Positions 26,391 to 36,194 of a DNA stretch of 64,000 nt are shown one piece after another. The notes below the pieces were generated by a model. The model searched no databases. It saw only the letters and a list, made by a program, of their open reading frames with translations, and was not told where the DNA came from. The DNA lies in assembly GCA_040079795.1 (NCBI GenBank), contig JBEBJQ010000013.1, positions 4,151-68,150 on the forward strand, given 5' to 3'. The position numbers were made by a program, and so were the translations under genes. Origin of the DNA: SXIZ01 sp040079795 (GTDB lineage Bacteria; Pseudomonadota; Gammaproteobacteria; Methylococcales; Methylomonadaceae). Every line of letters starts with the position of its first letter. The stretch's first letter is position 1.

Positions 26391-27935
26391 TTGAACGACA
26401 ATACGCCTGTTGGTTTTTACGGTAAATTACCGATCATCGGTGATTTTGTTTCCAGGCGTTTGCCAGACGACTTTATTAATGCGTGGGATAGCTGGTTGCA
26501 AAGCATTATCGCTGCCAGCCGGGAAGCTCGCGGGGAGGATTGGCTAACAGGTTATTTAACCAGCCCAATCTGGAGATTTGTGTTAAGCCCGGGCGTGTGT
26601 GGTAATAAAGCGGTAGCGGGTATTGTCATGCCGAGTGTAGATAGGGTGGGTCGTTATTATCCAATGACCGTCGCCAGGGTGTTTGATTCATCCTTTCAGT
26701 TGCCGTTTATGTTTACGGTGGCTAATGACTGGTTTGAACAACTGGAAGATGCTGCTTTAATAGGTTTAGAAGGAAAGCTTGATTTATTGGCTTTCGACCA
26801 ACTGATACAAACTATTCCGCCATTATCATTCCCTCCTGGTTCGTTATCTGTTCACCCATCTGTTGCTGAAAAAAAATCTTTTTATATTCCCATAACCAAT
26901 ATTGGGCATACGGCGGAGGCTTTTATAGCGCTCAATGCGCAATTACTGGCAACTTTTATGCCTGGATATAGCTTATGGAGTAATGCCGGGTCGGAACATG
27001 TACAAGCCGCGTTAGTCGCTTATGAAGGATTGCCTGCGATAGGCGGGTTTCCTGGATTCTTAAATGGTAAAGAAAATACAGTACATAAGGAATTAAGTGT
27101 TAATTTTATGGGTAAACTTTTAAATAATATTGCTAAGCCTGAGTTTGCCCCGTTTGCTGTCGCAGCGGCAGAACCAGAAAATTTAAGTTTAGAAAAGATC
27201 CTGTCAAATAATGAACCTGTCTTAATGGATTCTAGTTGGTGTTCGTGGGCAATTACCCATACCGGCAAGCAACGCAAACATAATGAAGATGCTTTTTTAA
27301 ACCGCCCGGAAGCGGGTTTATGGGTCGTTGCTGATGGTATGGGTGGCCATAAGGCAGGTGATATTGCCAGCCAATTAATTGTTAACAATTTAAAAGACCT
27401 TTCATGCGTTTTTCATCTTGAAGAATATGTTAAAGCTGTGGAGCAGCGCCTTAAAAACGTTAACACCCAGTTGCAGCAATTAAGCGACAAGGAATACGAC
27501 CATCAGATGGTTGGCAGTACTGTGGTCTGTTTGATGTGTGAAGCTAAACGGTGTGCTTTTGCCTGGGCGGGGGATAGTCGGCTATACCGTTTAAGAAATA
27601 ACACCTTACAGCAACTCACTCAAGATCATTGTGTTCATCCTGACTTAACCGCTACGGATTGGACAGCAAAGCACTCTAACGTTATTACCCGGGCAATAGG
27701 TGCTAGAGAAGATTTGGCGTTAGAAATAAATATGCTGGAGGTGTTTGATGAGGATGTTTTTTTGTTATGCAGTGATGGCCTGGATAAAGAGCTGAGTTTC
27801 AGGGAAATTGAAAGCATAATGTCCCATTGTGAAGCTCAGGCTATTGCGGATAAGCTGGTTAATGAAGCCTTAATGCGCGGGGCAAGGGATAATGTCACGG
27901 TTATCGTGGTAGCTAAGAATAACGTCTTAAATTGA
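26391..27935 (+). CDS. tagF: TagF-PppA fusion: T6SS repressor plus PP2C phosphatase
   Basis: A TTG start two bases after the tssM stop opens a 514-residue protein. Residues 1-135 are a TagF domain (GFYGKLPIIGDFVSRRLP). Residues about 280-512 are a PPM/PP2C Ser/Thr phosphatase: HNEDAFL, VVADGMGGHKAGD, AGDSRLYR, CSDGLD and ARDNVT carry the metal-binding aspartates. In Pseudomonas, TagF blocks T6SS assembly and PppA removes the phosphate placed by PpkA; here both off-switches are one polypeptide. The metal ligands look complete. Such fusions are known in other T6SS. Confidence 0.93.
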   Translation: MNDNTPVGFYGKLPIIGDFVSRRLPDDFINAWDSWLQSIIAASREARGEDWLTGYLTSPIWRFVLSPGVCGNKAVAGIVMPSVDRVGRYYPMTVARVFDSSFQLPFMFTVANDWFEQLEDAALIGLEGKLDLLAFDQLIQTIPPLSFPPGSLSVHPSVAEKKSFYIPITNIGHTAEAFIALNAQLLATFMPGYSLWSNAGSEHVQAALVAYEGLPAIGGFPGFLNGKENTVHKELSVNFMGKLLNNIAKPEFAPFAVAAAEPENLSLEKILSNNEPVLMDSSWCSWAITHTGKQRKHNEDAFLNRPEAGLWVVADGMGGHKAGDIASQLIVNNLKDLSCVFHLEEYVKAVEQRLKNVNTQLQQLSDKEYDHQMVGSTVVCLMCEAKRCAFAWAGDSRLYRLRNNTLQQLTQDHCVHPDLTATDWTAKHSNVITRAIGAREDLALEINMLEVFDEDVFLLCSDGLDKELSFREIESIMSHCEAQAIADKLVNEALMRGARDNVTVIVVAKNNVLN

Positions 27936-28112
27936 GTGCATATGTATAAATTTGTTGGCACGATTGGATTCTAAAAATACTTACCCGTTTATAAATGAAG
28001 CTCATGATTTGATGTGAACTGATTCACATATTTAAATGAATTTGGTGCGCTACAATATAAACATAAGCTGTAGAGTTGTTTTTTAATCTATCAACACTAA
28101 GGGGAGGCCATA

Positions 28113-29141
28113 TTGGCTATTGATATTAATGAGTACCTGGACATAGACCCCGATAAAGTGTGCGGTGATGATTTGCAGTATGATCCCGCGTTCATTGAGC
28201 TTGAGCAAGCGGTTAAGGGCAAGGAAGAGCTGCAAATGGGCGATGTTAAGGTCGATGCCGAACCACCTGATTGGCGTGAAGTAAAAAAACAATCTGAGGC
28301 GCTACTCTTAAGAACCATTGATTTACGGGTTTTGATTTGCTATTTGCGGGCGTTGATAGCATTAGAGGGTTTTCAAGGGCTGCAAGTTGGTTTAACGCTG
28401 ATTAAAACCGCCGTGGAAAACCGTTGGGAAAGTATTCATCCGCTGCTTGATCCGGACGATGACAATGATCCTACTGAAAGGGTAAATGTACTGATGTCTT
28501 TATGTGACTACGACACTGTGCTCAGGCCATTGCAGCAAACTCCGGTTATTGAATCTAAGCTGTTAGGGCGATTTAATTTCCGTGAAATTAATATTGCCTC
28601 GGGAAAAGCGACCGCGACCAGCACTGAAAAAGAACTTAACCAAGCGACTATTGATGCAGCAGTTCAGGATAGTAATGTAAATGAACTGCAGCAAACTTTT
28701 AAGGCGTTATCAATCAGTCTTGAGCAGCTTAATCAATTGGAAAAATTGATAACCGACCAGGTAGGCATCAGTGAAGCTCCCAGCTTTCTGGATTTACGGG
28801 TATTTTTAAAAGAAAGCAAAGCGTTTTTGCTGTCCGCCCTAGAGCTCAGAGGGGGGGAGGATGCTATAAGCCCTGGCTCAGTGCCGGCGGAGCAGGTTGC
28901 AGTCGTAGCAAAAAAATCAGGATCAGGTGTTATCAACAATAACCAGGATGTGATTAAAACTTTGAATCTGGTTTGTGATTATTATAAAGTGCATGAGCCA
29001 TCAAGCCCGGTACCCCTGTTGATTAACCGTGCAATACGCTTGGTGGGTAAGAGTTTTATGGATACCCTTAAAGATATAGCACCTGCCGGTATTGATGAGG
29101 CCAGTGTTATTTTGGGAAAGCAACATGAGGACAATGAATAG
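28113..29141 (+). CDS. tssA: T6SS sheath-assembly protein TssA
   Basis: This 342-residue protein carries the ImpA N-terminal domain (residues about 8-125: GDDLQYDPAFIELEQAV, PPDWREVKKQSEALL, WESIHPLLDPDDDNDPTERVN). The C-terminal part is of the short TssA type. It caps and guides growth of the tail sheath and tube. The TTG start is supported by a strong GGGGAGG five bases upstream. A 177-base gap before it may hold a second promoter. Confidence 0.95.
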   Translation: MAIDINEYLDIDPDKVCGDDLQYDPAFIELEQAVKGKEELQMGDVKVDAEPPDWREVKKQSEALLLRTIDLRVLICYLRALIALEGFQGLQVGLTLIKTAVENRWESIHPLLDPDDDNDPTERVNVLMSLCDYDTVLRPLQQTPVIESKLLGRFNFREINIASGKATATSTEKELNQATIDAAVQDSNVNELQQTFKALSISLEQLNQLEKLITDQVGISEAPSFLDLRVFLKESKAFLLSALELRGGEDAISPGSVPAEQVAVVAKKSGSGVINNNQDVIKTLNLVCDYYKVHEPSSPVPLLINRAIRLVGKSFMDTLKDIAPAGIDEASVILGKQHEDNE

Positions 29142-29184
29142 CACAATTTAACCTGTTTTAACTTTAAAAATTAAGAGGTCTGAC

Positions 29185-29712
29185 ATGGCAAAAGAAAGTA
29201 GTCAAAAGTTTATTGCACGCAACCGTGCACCTAGAGTCCAGATTGAATATGATGTTGAGATATACGGTTCTGAGAAAAAAATTCAGCTGCCTTTTGTTAT
29301 GGGTGTTTTAGCGGATTTATCTGGGAATCCTGCCGATCCGTTAGCACCGGTTAACGAACGGAAAATGCTTGAAATTGACGTAGATAATTTTGATGAGCGT
29401 TTAAAAGCCATGAAACCTCGTGTTGCTTTCAGAGTGCCTAATACGCTAACAGGGGAAGGTAATCTGAATATCGATATTACTTTTCAAAGCATGGATGATT
29501 TTTCTCCCGCGGCCATTGCGAAAAAAGTGGCAGGATTGGATAAGTTGTTGGAAGCAAGAACGCAATTGGCTAATTTAGTGACCTATATGGATGGTAAAGG
29601 GGGGGCGGAAGATTTAATTGCGAAGGTGCTTAAAGATCCTGCTTTATTGCAATCATTAGTTGCGGCGCCCAAACCTGCTGATGCAGTTAAAACCACAGAA
29701 AGCGGAGAATAA
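29185..29712 (+). CDS. tssB: T6SS contractile sheath small subunit TssB (VipA)
   Basis: This 175-residue protein has the family signatures QKFIARNRAPRVQIEYDVE, LPFVMGVLADLSG and RVPNTLTGEG. TssB and TssC heterodimers build the contractile sheath. The tssC start follows after 3 bases. Confidence 0.98.
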   Translation: MAKESSQKFIARNRAPRVQIEYDVEIYGSEKKIQLPFVMGVLADLSGNPADPLAPVNERKMLEIDVDNFDERLKAMKPRVAFRVPNTLTGEGNLNIDITFQSMDDFSPAAIAKKVAGLDKLLEARTQLANLVTYMDGKGGAEDLIAKVLKDPALLQSLVAAPKPADAVKTTESGE

Positions 29713-29715
29713 ATC

Positions 29716-31218
29716 ATGGCAGAATCCGAAAATTTAATAGCGACCCAGTCTAACGAACAAATAGCGGAATCCAATGAATTTTCTTTGTTACTGAATAAAG
29801 AGTTCAGACCTAAAACCGACAGGGCTAAAGCAGAAGTTGAAAATGCCGTACAAACCCTTGCAGCTTTTGTGCTGAGAGATGCCTCGGTGGTTTCTGACGA
29901 TGCCATTACCTCAATTGAAGCAATTATTGCGCAAATTGATAAAAAATTAACGGAACAAGTGAATCTTATTTTGCATCATGAAACATTTCAAACCTTGGAG
30001 GGTTCCTGGCGAGGGTTGCATTATCTGGTCAATAATACCGAGACAGATGAGATGCTCAAAATCAGGGTCATGAATGTCTCTAAAAAGGAGCTGGGTAAAA
30101 CCCTTAAAAAATATAAAGGGATTTCCTGGGACCAAAGCCCGTTATTTAAAAAATTGTATGAAGAAGAATATGGTCAGTTTGGGGGGGAACCGTTTGGCTG
30201 TTTGATGGGGGATTATCTCTTCGATCATTCACCGCAGGATGTTAACTTATTAGCGCAAATAGCGCAGATTTCAGCGGCCTCGCATGCCCCTTTTATCGCC
30301 GGCGTATCACCCTCGACCCTGCAGATGGAATCATGGGGGGAGCTTGCCAATCCGCGTGATTTGACCAAAATATTTTCTACCCCTGATTATGCGGCGTGGC
30401 GATCATTGCGTGAATCTGAAGATTCCAGATACATTGGTTTGGCAATGCCCCGGGTTTTATCAAGATTGCCTTACGGTGCTAAAACCGACCCCGTAGATGA
30501 GTTTGACTTCGAAGAAGATACTGAAGCGGCTAACAGCAAAAATTATACTTGGACCAATGCGGCGTACGCTATGGCAACCAATATCAACCGGTCTTTTAAA
30601 TTGTACGGTTGGTGCTCCAAAATTCGGGGGATTGAATCGGGCGGTGCGGTGGAGAACCTACCGGTGCATTCATTTCCTACTGATGATGGCGGTGTTGATA
30701 TGAAGTGTCCGACTGAAATCGCTATCAGTGACCGGCGTGAAGCGGAGCTCGCGAAAGCCGGGTTTATGCCGTTGTTGCATAAAAAAAATTCTGATTTTGC
30801 CGCGTTTATTGGGGCGCAATCGTTGCAAAAACCTACCGAGTATGAAGACCCCGATGCAACGGCTAATGCTAACCTTTCAGCCCGGCTGCCTTACTTGTTT
30901 GCCACCTGTCGTTTTGCACATTATTTAAAATGTATTGTGCGCGATAAAATTGGCTCGTTTAAAGAACGTGACGATATGCAGCGCTGGCTCAATAGCTGGA
31001 TTATGCAATATGTGGACGGCAATCCTGAGACCTCCAGTGAAGAAACTAAATCGAGGAAGCCGCTGGCTGCCGCTGAAGTGCAGGTGGAAGAAGTGGAAGG
31101 CAACCCCGGTTATTACAACTCAAAATTTTTTCTAAGGCCGCATTACCAGCTTGAAGGCTTAACGGTATCTTTACGCTTAGTCTCCAAGTTGCCATCAGTT
31201 AAAGGTGGCGGTGGTTAG
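29716..31218 (+). CDS. tssC: T6SS contractile sheath large subunit TssC (VipB)
   Basis: This 500-residue protein has the TssC hallmarks LEGSWRGLHYLV, FGGEPFGCLMGDY, LARLPYGAKT-like SRLPYGAKT and FATCRFAHYLK. Its C-terminal part (YYNSKFFLRPHYQLEGL) interlocks with TssB. Complete length. Confidence 0.98.
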   Translation: MAESENLIATQSNEQIAESNEFSLLLNKEFRPKTDRAKAEVENAVQTLAAFVLRDASVVSDDAITSIEAIIAQIDKKLTEQVNLILHHETFQTLEGSWRGLHYLVNNTETDEMLKIRVMNVSKKELGKTLKKYKGISWDQSPLFKKLYEEEYGQFGGEPFGCLMGDYLFDHSPQDVNLLAQIAQISAASHAPFIAGVSPSTLQMESWGELANPRDLTKIFSTPDYAAWRSLRESEDSRYIGLAMPRVLSRLPYGAKTDPVDEFDFEEDTEAANSKNYTWTNAAYAMATNINRSFKLYGWCSKIRGIESGGAVENLPVHSFPTDDGGVDMKCPTEIAISDRREAELAKAGFMPLLHKKNSDFAAFIGAQSLQKPTEYEDPDATANANLSARLPYLFATCRFAHYLKCIVRDKIGSFKERDDMQRWLNSWIMQYVDGNPETSSEETKSRKPLAAAEVQVEEVEGNPGYYNSKFFLRPHYQLEGLTVSLRLVSKLPSVKGGGG

Positions 31219-31323
31219 ATTGGAAACCTGCCTTTGAATATGTCTGGGTTTAAGGGCAGCGCTTTAAAAGTAACCGGATAGTTTACGTATAATTCATTTA
31301 AACAGTAATTTAGGAGAACAACT

Positions 31324-31812
31324 ATGGCTGTTGATATATTTTTAAAGATAGAAGGGGCGCCGATTAAAGGTGAAGCACAAGATGCTAAGCATAAAGATGA
31401 AATTGATGTATTGGCTTGGAGCTGGGGCATTACTAACTCAGGTAACGCGCAAGTCGGTGGTGGTTCTGGATCCGGTAAAGTTAATGTACATGATTTGTCG
31501 ATTACTAAATACGTTGATAAAGCCAGTACTGATTTGTTTCTGCATGCATGTAATGGACAGCATCATGACACCGCGACATTAGTGGTTAGAAAAGCCGGCA
31601 CTACGCCGGTAGAGTATCTGAAAATTACAATGTCCCAAGTATTTATTACTTCGGTTAGTTCTGGTGGCTCTCATGGCGAAGATCGGCTAACTGAAAATGT
31701 TAGCCTTAACTTTGCTAAAGTTAAAGTGGAATACACCCCACAGGGAGCAGACGGTTCCCCATCCGGCACCCAAACGACTGGCTGGGATATTGCCAAGAAC
31801 GAGAAGGCTTAA
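31324..31812 (+). CDS. hcp: T6SS tail-tube protein Hcp (TssD)
   Basis: This 162-residue Hcp1-family protein shows DIFLKIEGAPIKGEAQDAKH, IDVLAWSWG and VHDLSITKYVDKAS. It forms the hexameric rings of the inner tube and may carry small effectors in its lumen. A TAGGAG Shine-Dalgarno sits 8 bases upstream of the ATG. It has a 105-base leader and its own terminator, as expected for the most abundant T6SS component. Confidence 0.98.
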   Translation: MAVDIFLKIEGAPIKGEAQDAKHKDEIDVLAWSWGITNSGNAQVGGGSGSGKVNVHDLSITKYVDKASTDLFLHACNGQHHDTATLVVRKAGTTPVEYLKITMSQVFITSVSSGGSHGEDRLTENVSLNFAKVKVEYTPQGADGSPSGTQTTGWDIAKNEKA

Positions 31813-31822
31813 TTATAAAAAT

Positions 31823-31856
31823 GATGCATTCGCTTTGGTGCGGGTGCATCTTTTTT
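31823..31856 (+). terminator. Intrinsic terminator after hcp
   Basis: The 11-base-pair stem GATGCATTCGC/GCGGGTGCATC (with two G-T wobbles) closes a 6-base loop and is followed by TTTTTT. It starts 10 bases after the hcp stop and 73 bases before tagJ. Confidence 0.8.
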
Positions 31857-31895
31857 ATCCTGTGACTATCTACTATGTTCGCAAGGAGTGTCGCG

Positions 31896-32711
31896 ATGTT
31901 GTTAGAAGCGGAACAAAACTTACAGCAAGGTAATTTGACTGAAGCCTTAGTAAGTTTGCAAGAGCAGATTAGGAAAAATCCTGCTAACCCTAAGTTTAGA
32001 GTTTTTTTATTTCAGTTGCTTACCGTACTTGGTCAATGGGAGCGGGCTTTAACGCAGTTAAATGTAGTGGGTGATCTGGATGCAACAGCGTTACCTATGG
32101 TGCAAACTTATCGCGAAGCTGTCGCCTGTGAACTATTACGTAATCAAATTTTTCAAGGGGGCAAAACCCCCTTAGTGTTCGGGGAGCCCACCCAGTGGCT
32201 GGCATTATTGCAGCAAGCACTTAAGTTAGACACCGAACTACAACATAAAGACGCACAAATTTTGCGTGAGCAAGCTTTTGAACTTGCACCGGTTACCCAA
32301 GGCACGCTTAATGGCGAAGCGTTTGAGTGGTTGGCTGATGCCGATATGCGCCTAGGGCCGGTGTTGGAAGCCATCATCAATGGACGCTATTACTGGATAC
32401 CATTTCAACAAATCCAACAAATTAAAATTGAAGAGCCTGTCGATTTGCGTGATGTGGTTTGGATGCCTGCCCATTTTGTCTGGCAAAATGGTGGCGATAC
32501 GGTTGGATTAATTCCTACCCGTTATCCCGGCTCGGAAACTGCGGTAGATTCTGCGATACGTTTAGCACGTAAAACCGAATGGACAGCGCTTGGTGAAACA
32601 ACTTTTATCGGTTCAGGGCAACGTCTGTTAAGTACTAATAATAACGACTACGCGTTGATGGATATTCGCGAAATAAACATTAATGCTGTGTGTAGCTCGT
32701 GGCTGAATTAA
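31896..32711 (+). CDS. tagJ: T6SS accessory protein TagJ (ImpE)
   Basis: The start at 31896 has AAGGAG 7 bases upstream; an ATG 21 bases earlier does not. This gives about 271 residues: a TPR-like N-terminus (LLEAEQNLQQGNLTEALVSLQEQI) and the ImpE domain (NGRYYWIPFQQIQQI, then DLRDVVWMPAHF). TagJ binds the N-terminus of TssB and influences sheath recycling with ClpV. Its presence is typical of the HSI-1-like group. It overlaps tssE by 13 bases. Confidence 0.93.
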   Translation: MLLEAEQNLQQGNLTEALVSLQEQIRKNPANPKFRVFLFQLLTVLGQWERALTQLNVVGDLDATALPMVQTYREAVACELLRNQIFQGGKTPLVFGEPTQWLALLQQALKLDTELQHKDAQILREQAFELAPVTQGTLNGEAFEWLADADMRLGPVLEAIINGRYYWIPFQQIQQIKIEEPVDLRDVVWMPAHFVWQNGGDTVGLIPTRYPGSETAVDSAIRLARKTEWTALGETTFIGSGQRLLSTNNNDYALMDIREININAVCSSWLN

Positions 32712-33199
32712 CCCAAAAAGAACGCCTGCAACCTTCACTGTTAGATCGTTTGGTTGATGATGCGCCGGATAAACTAAAAGAATCGCGGGAGCAACGGGTT
32801 TTATCCATAAGTAAACTCCGGCAATGTGTTTTAAGAGATTTAGCGTGGTTATTAAATACCAGTACTTTTGATACAGTTCAAAATTTGGATGATTTTTCCT
32901 TCGTGAGCCATTCCGTCGTTAACTATGGCATTTATGATTTGGTTGGCATCACCCTTTCAAGTGCCGATGCCTCTGAAATACAACAAAAAATACGTCAGGC
33001 AATCTGGGATTTTGAGCCGAGAATTTTTCCAGACTCCGTAGTCGTAAAAGTCGCCATTACGGAGGATCAAATGAATAAAAATGCCATTACTTTCGATATA
33101 GAAGGGGAGCTATGGGCGCAGCCTTTACCCCTGCATCTTTATCTGAGAACCGAATTGGATTTAGAAACCGGCAGTATGGCTATTGTAGATAAAAGCTAA
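32699..33199 (+). CDS. tssE: T6SS baseplate protein TssE (gp25-like)
   Basis: This 166-residue protein begins at GTG inside the tagJ end. The gp25-like domain includes LRDLAWLLNT, then VVNYGIYDLVG and IRQAIWDFEPRI, the conserved EPR-type motif. TssE nucleates sheath polymerisation from the baseplate. The start AELTQKERLQPSLLDRL is the usual N-terminal signature. Confidence 0.95.
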   Translation: MAELTQKERLQPSLLDRLVDDAPDKLKESREQRVLSISKLRQCVLRDLAWLLNTSTFDTVQNLDDFSFVSHSVVNYGIYDLVGITLSSADASEIQQKIRQAIWDFEPRIFPDSVVVKVAITEDQMNKNAITFDIEGELWAQPLPLHLYLRTELDLETGSMAIVDKS

Positions 33200-33203
33200 A
33201 AAC

Positions 33204-35081
33204 ATGGATCCCAGATTACTCAAATACTATAACCACGAGCTGCAACATATTCGCGAAATGGCGGGTGAGTTTGCGCTTGAATATCCCAAAATTGCCAGCC
33301 GTTTGGGATTGGATGGCTTTGAGTGTGCTGACCCTTATGTAGAGCGGTTACTGGAAGGCTTTGCGTATCTTTCTGCCCGTGTGCAACTCAAAGTTGACGC
33401 TGAATTTCCGCGTTTTACCCAGCATTTACTGGAAATAGTTTATCCGCATTATCTTTTTCCCACGCCGTCTATGGCTGTCGTGCAGTTAACCCCGGATTTA
33501 ATGGAAGGTTCCCTTAATGAGGGTTTTTTAATCCCTAAAGAAACCGCATTACGCAGCCACATTGGTAAAAATGAGCAAACCGCTTGTGAATACCGAACCG
33601 CTCATGACTTAACCTTGTGGCCTATCGAATTAATAGAGGCAGAATATCTTAATAGTGTCGGGGCAGTGGTTAACCGTGGCGTCCCTAGCTTGCCGGGCCT
33701 GAAAGCGGCTATTCGGATACGCTTAAAAACCACTGCCGGCTTAACTTTTGACCAGCTTAAACTGAATAATTTACCGCTTTATCTTCGGGGCATCGGTGAG
33801 TTACCGATGCAAATTTATGAACAATTGCTCGCTAATAACATTGCAGTAGTGGTACAGCCCATTAATCGCCCGCTGAGCTGGCAGCAGGTCATTAAACAAA
33901 CGGCTGTTTTGCCACTGGGATTCACCCGCGAAGAGGCCTTATTACCCTACACGCCCAGATCATTTCAGGGGTATCGGCTGTTACAGGAGTATTTTGCTTT
34001 TCCGGAACGGTATATGTTTGTAGAGCTTACGCAATTACAACCTGCCTTGCAGCAATGTACTGACAATGAAGTGGATGTGTTTATTTTGTTTAATCGCAGT
34101 AATCCGCGGTTGGTAAATGAAATTGATAGCTCACGCTTTGCGCTATTTTGTACCCCTGCCATTAACGTTTTCGCCAAACGTGCCGACCGCATTCATTTAA
34201 CCACCCAAACCAATGAATACCATATCATTCCTGATCGTACCCGGCCTATAGACTATGAAATTTATCAAATTCGTGAAGTCACCGGTTTTGGCGTTACCGC
34301 GGATGATCAACAAGCATTTTTACCTTTTTATCAGGCCAGTAGCGATCTTAGCCATAAGCAGCCGCGTGCTTATTATTCGGTTATGCGTATGCCGCGGGTC
34401 ATTTCTTCCAAACAAAAGCTGCAAGGTGCGCGCTCCAGTTATGTAGGCAATGAAGTGTTTATCTCTATTGTGGATAGTAATGAAGCGCCGTTTAAAAATG
34501 ATTTGCGGCAACTGGGTATAGAGACACTTTGCACCAACCGTGATTTACCGTTACAACTGCCTATTGGCATTGGTGAAACGGATTTCACCATTCAAACCGG
34601 CGCACCCGTGAAATCGATACGTTGTTTATCAGGCCCTACTAAACCCAGACCATCCAATGCGCATAAAGATACCGCCTGGAAGCTCATTAATCACCTATCG
34701 CTCAATTATTTATCCCTCGTTAATAGCAATGACAAAGAAGGTGCCAGCGCACTCCGCAGTTTATTGTCCCTGTATGGCGATAATAGCGATCCGAGCTTCC
34801 GTAAACAAATAGAAGGGGTGTTATTTATCCAGTCAAAGCCCATCGTCAAGCGCATCAATAGCGCAGGGCCGATTGTATTTGGGCGTGGGCTGGAAGTAAC
34901 CGTGACCGTTGAAGAGTCCGCTTTTGAAGGCAGTGGCGTGTTTTTATTAGGTATGGTGTTGGAACAATTTTTTGCCCAGTATGTATCGCTTAATTCATTT
35001 ACCGAAACCGTACTAAAAACCAGTGATCGTGGAGAAATAATGCGATGGCCGACAAGACTAGGACAGCGGCAGTTGATTTAG
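33204..35081 (+). CDS. tssF: T6SS baseplate protein TssF (VasA)
   Basis: This 625-residue protein begins MDPRLLKYYNHELQHIREM and has GFAYLSARVQLKVDAEFPRFT, both diagnostic of TssF. It forms the baseplate wedge with TssG and TssE. Its 3' end overlaps tssG by 37 bases. Confidence 0.97.
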   Translation: MDPRLLKYYNHELQHIREMAGEFALEYPKIASRLGLDGFECADPYVERLLEGFAYLSARVQLKVDAEFPRFTQHLLEIVYPHYLFPTPSMAVVQLTPDLMEGSLNEGFLIPKETALRSHIGKNEQTACEYRTAHDLTLWPIELIEAEYLNSVGAVVNRGVPSLPGLKAAIRIRLKTTAGLTFDQLKLNNLPLYLRGIGELPMQIYEQLLANNIAVVVQPINRPLSWQQVIKQTAVLPLGFTREEALLPYTPRSFQGYRLLQEYFAFPERYMFVELTQLQPALQQCTDNEVDVFILFNRSNPRLVNEIDSSRFALFCTPAINVFAKRADRIHLTTQTNEYHIIPDRTRPIDYEIYQIREVTGFGVTADDQQAFLPFYQASSDLSHKQPRAYYSVMRMPRVISSKQKLQGARSSYVGNEVFISIVDSNEAPFKNDLRQLGIETLCTNRDLPLQLPIGIGETDFTIQTGAPVKSIRCLSGPTKPRPSNAHKDTAWKLINHLSLNYLSLVNSNDKEGASALRSLLSLYGDNSDPSFRKQIEGVLFIQSKPIVKRINSAGPIVFGRGLEVTVTVEESAFEGSGVFLLGMVLEQFFAQYVSLNSFTETVLKTSDRGEIMRWPTRLGQRQLI

Positions 35082-36073
35082 AAGCCGCGCTCCAAAAAGA
35101 GCCATATCGTTATGGCTTTTTTCAGGTGATGCGGCTTTTAGAATGCGCTTATAAAGACAAAGCCCGCTTTGGACAGGCACAACGTCCAAGCCTGGAGCCA
35201 TCGGTACGAATAGGGCAGGAGATAGCGTTAACCTTTGAAGCCTCGACCCTTACCGCGTTTAACCGGCGTAAAGCAGGCTTAATGCCCTTGTTAAAACAGC
35301 GTTTTTTAGGGTTATTTGGCACCAATGGGCCTATGCCTGCACATTTAACCGAATTTATTCACGAAAGAATCCATTACCATCGTGACTATACTTTGGCCGG
35401 TTTTGCGGACATGTTTCACCACCGTATGCTGTGTTTATTCTACCGCGCCTGGGCGAATACCGAACCCACCGTGAGTTATGACCGACCAGACAGTGATCGT
35501 TTCTCAACCTATATCGGCTCACTGGCTGGCTTTGGTACAGATGCCTTGCGCGAACGCGATGCTATGCCGGATCTTGCCAAATTTTATTACACCGGGTTTT
35601 TAGCCAGTCAAAGCAAGTCTGCAGAGGGCTTGAGAGCTTTATTAGCAGACTATTTTCGTTTAACAGTCAACATAGAATCGTTTGTCGGTGAATGGCTGGA
35701 TATTCAGCCTAACGATTTAACCCGCTTGGGTGAAAATCCAAGAACCGGAGAGTTAGGTATATCAGCAATATTGGGATCAAAAGTATGGGCATGCCAACAT
35801 AAATTTCGCATTCGTTTTGGGCCGTTGAACATTGATGAATATCTCAGCCTGTTACCCAACGGACATAGACTGGAACAACTGATTGCCATCATTCGCAATT
35901 ACATCGGCGATGAGCTGAGTTGGGATGTCAATCTGGTGTTAAAAAAGGAGCAAGTGCCGAAGGCGCAGTTAGGCGAACAAACACGCCTTGGCTGGACATC
36001 GTGGATGGGTGATCGAAATAGCGACAGGGATGCAAATGACCTTACGCTGAATCCGTTTTGGGGTAGCCTATAA
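35045..36073 (+). CDS. tssG: T6SS baseplate protein TssG (VasB)
   Basis: This 342-residue protein shows YRYGFFQVMRLLE, FLGLFGTNGPMPAHLTEF and GFADMFHHRML, the TssG signatures. GGAG precedes the ATG at 35045. TssG is the other wedge component. It ends the block of core structural genes. Confidence 0.97.
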   Translation: MADKTRTAAVDLEAALQKEPYRYGFFQVMRLLECAYKDKARFGQAQRPSLEPSVRIGQEIALTFEASTLTAFNRRKAGLMPLLKQRFLGLFGTNGPMPAHLTEFIHERIHYHRDYTLAGFADMFHHRMLCLFYRAWANTEPTVSYDRPDSDRFSTYIGSLAGFGTDALRERDAMPDLAKFYYTGFLASQSKSAEGLRALLADYFRLTVNIESFVGEWLDIQPNDLTRLGENPRTGELGISAILGSKVWACQHKFRIRFGPLNIDEYLSLLPNGHRLEQLIAIIRNYIGDELSWDVNLVLKKEQVPKAQLGEQTRLGWTSWMGDRNSDRDANDLTLNPFWGSL

Positions 36074-36194
36074 AATTTTAGTAAATGTACATGTGCTTAA
36101 ACAATAAAAATGTTTAAATTAATGCACCCATAATATTCTGGCAAAATGATAGTCCGACAAAAGGGTGGTTTTATTGATTGTTACGAGAAAAATA

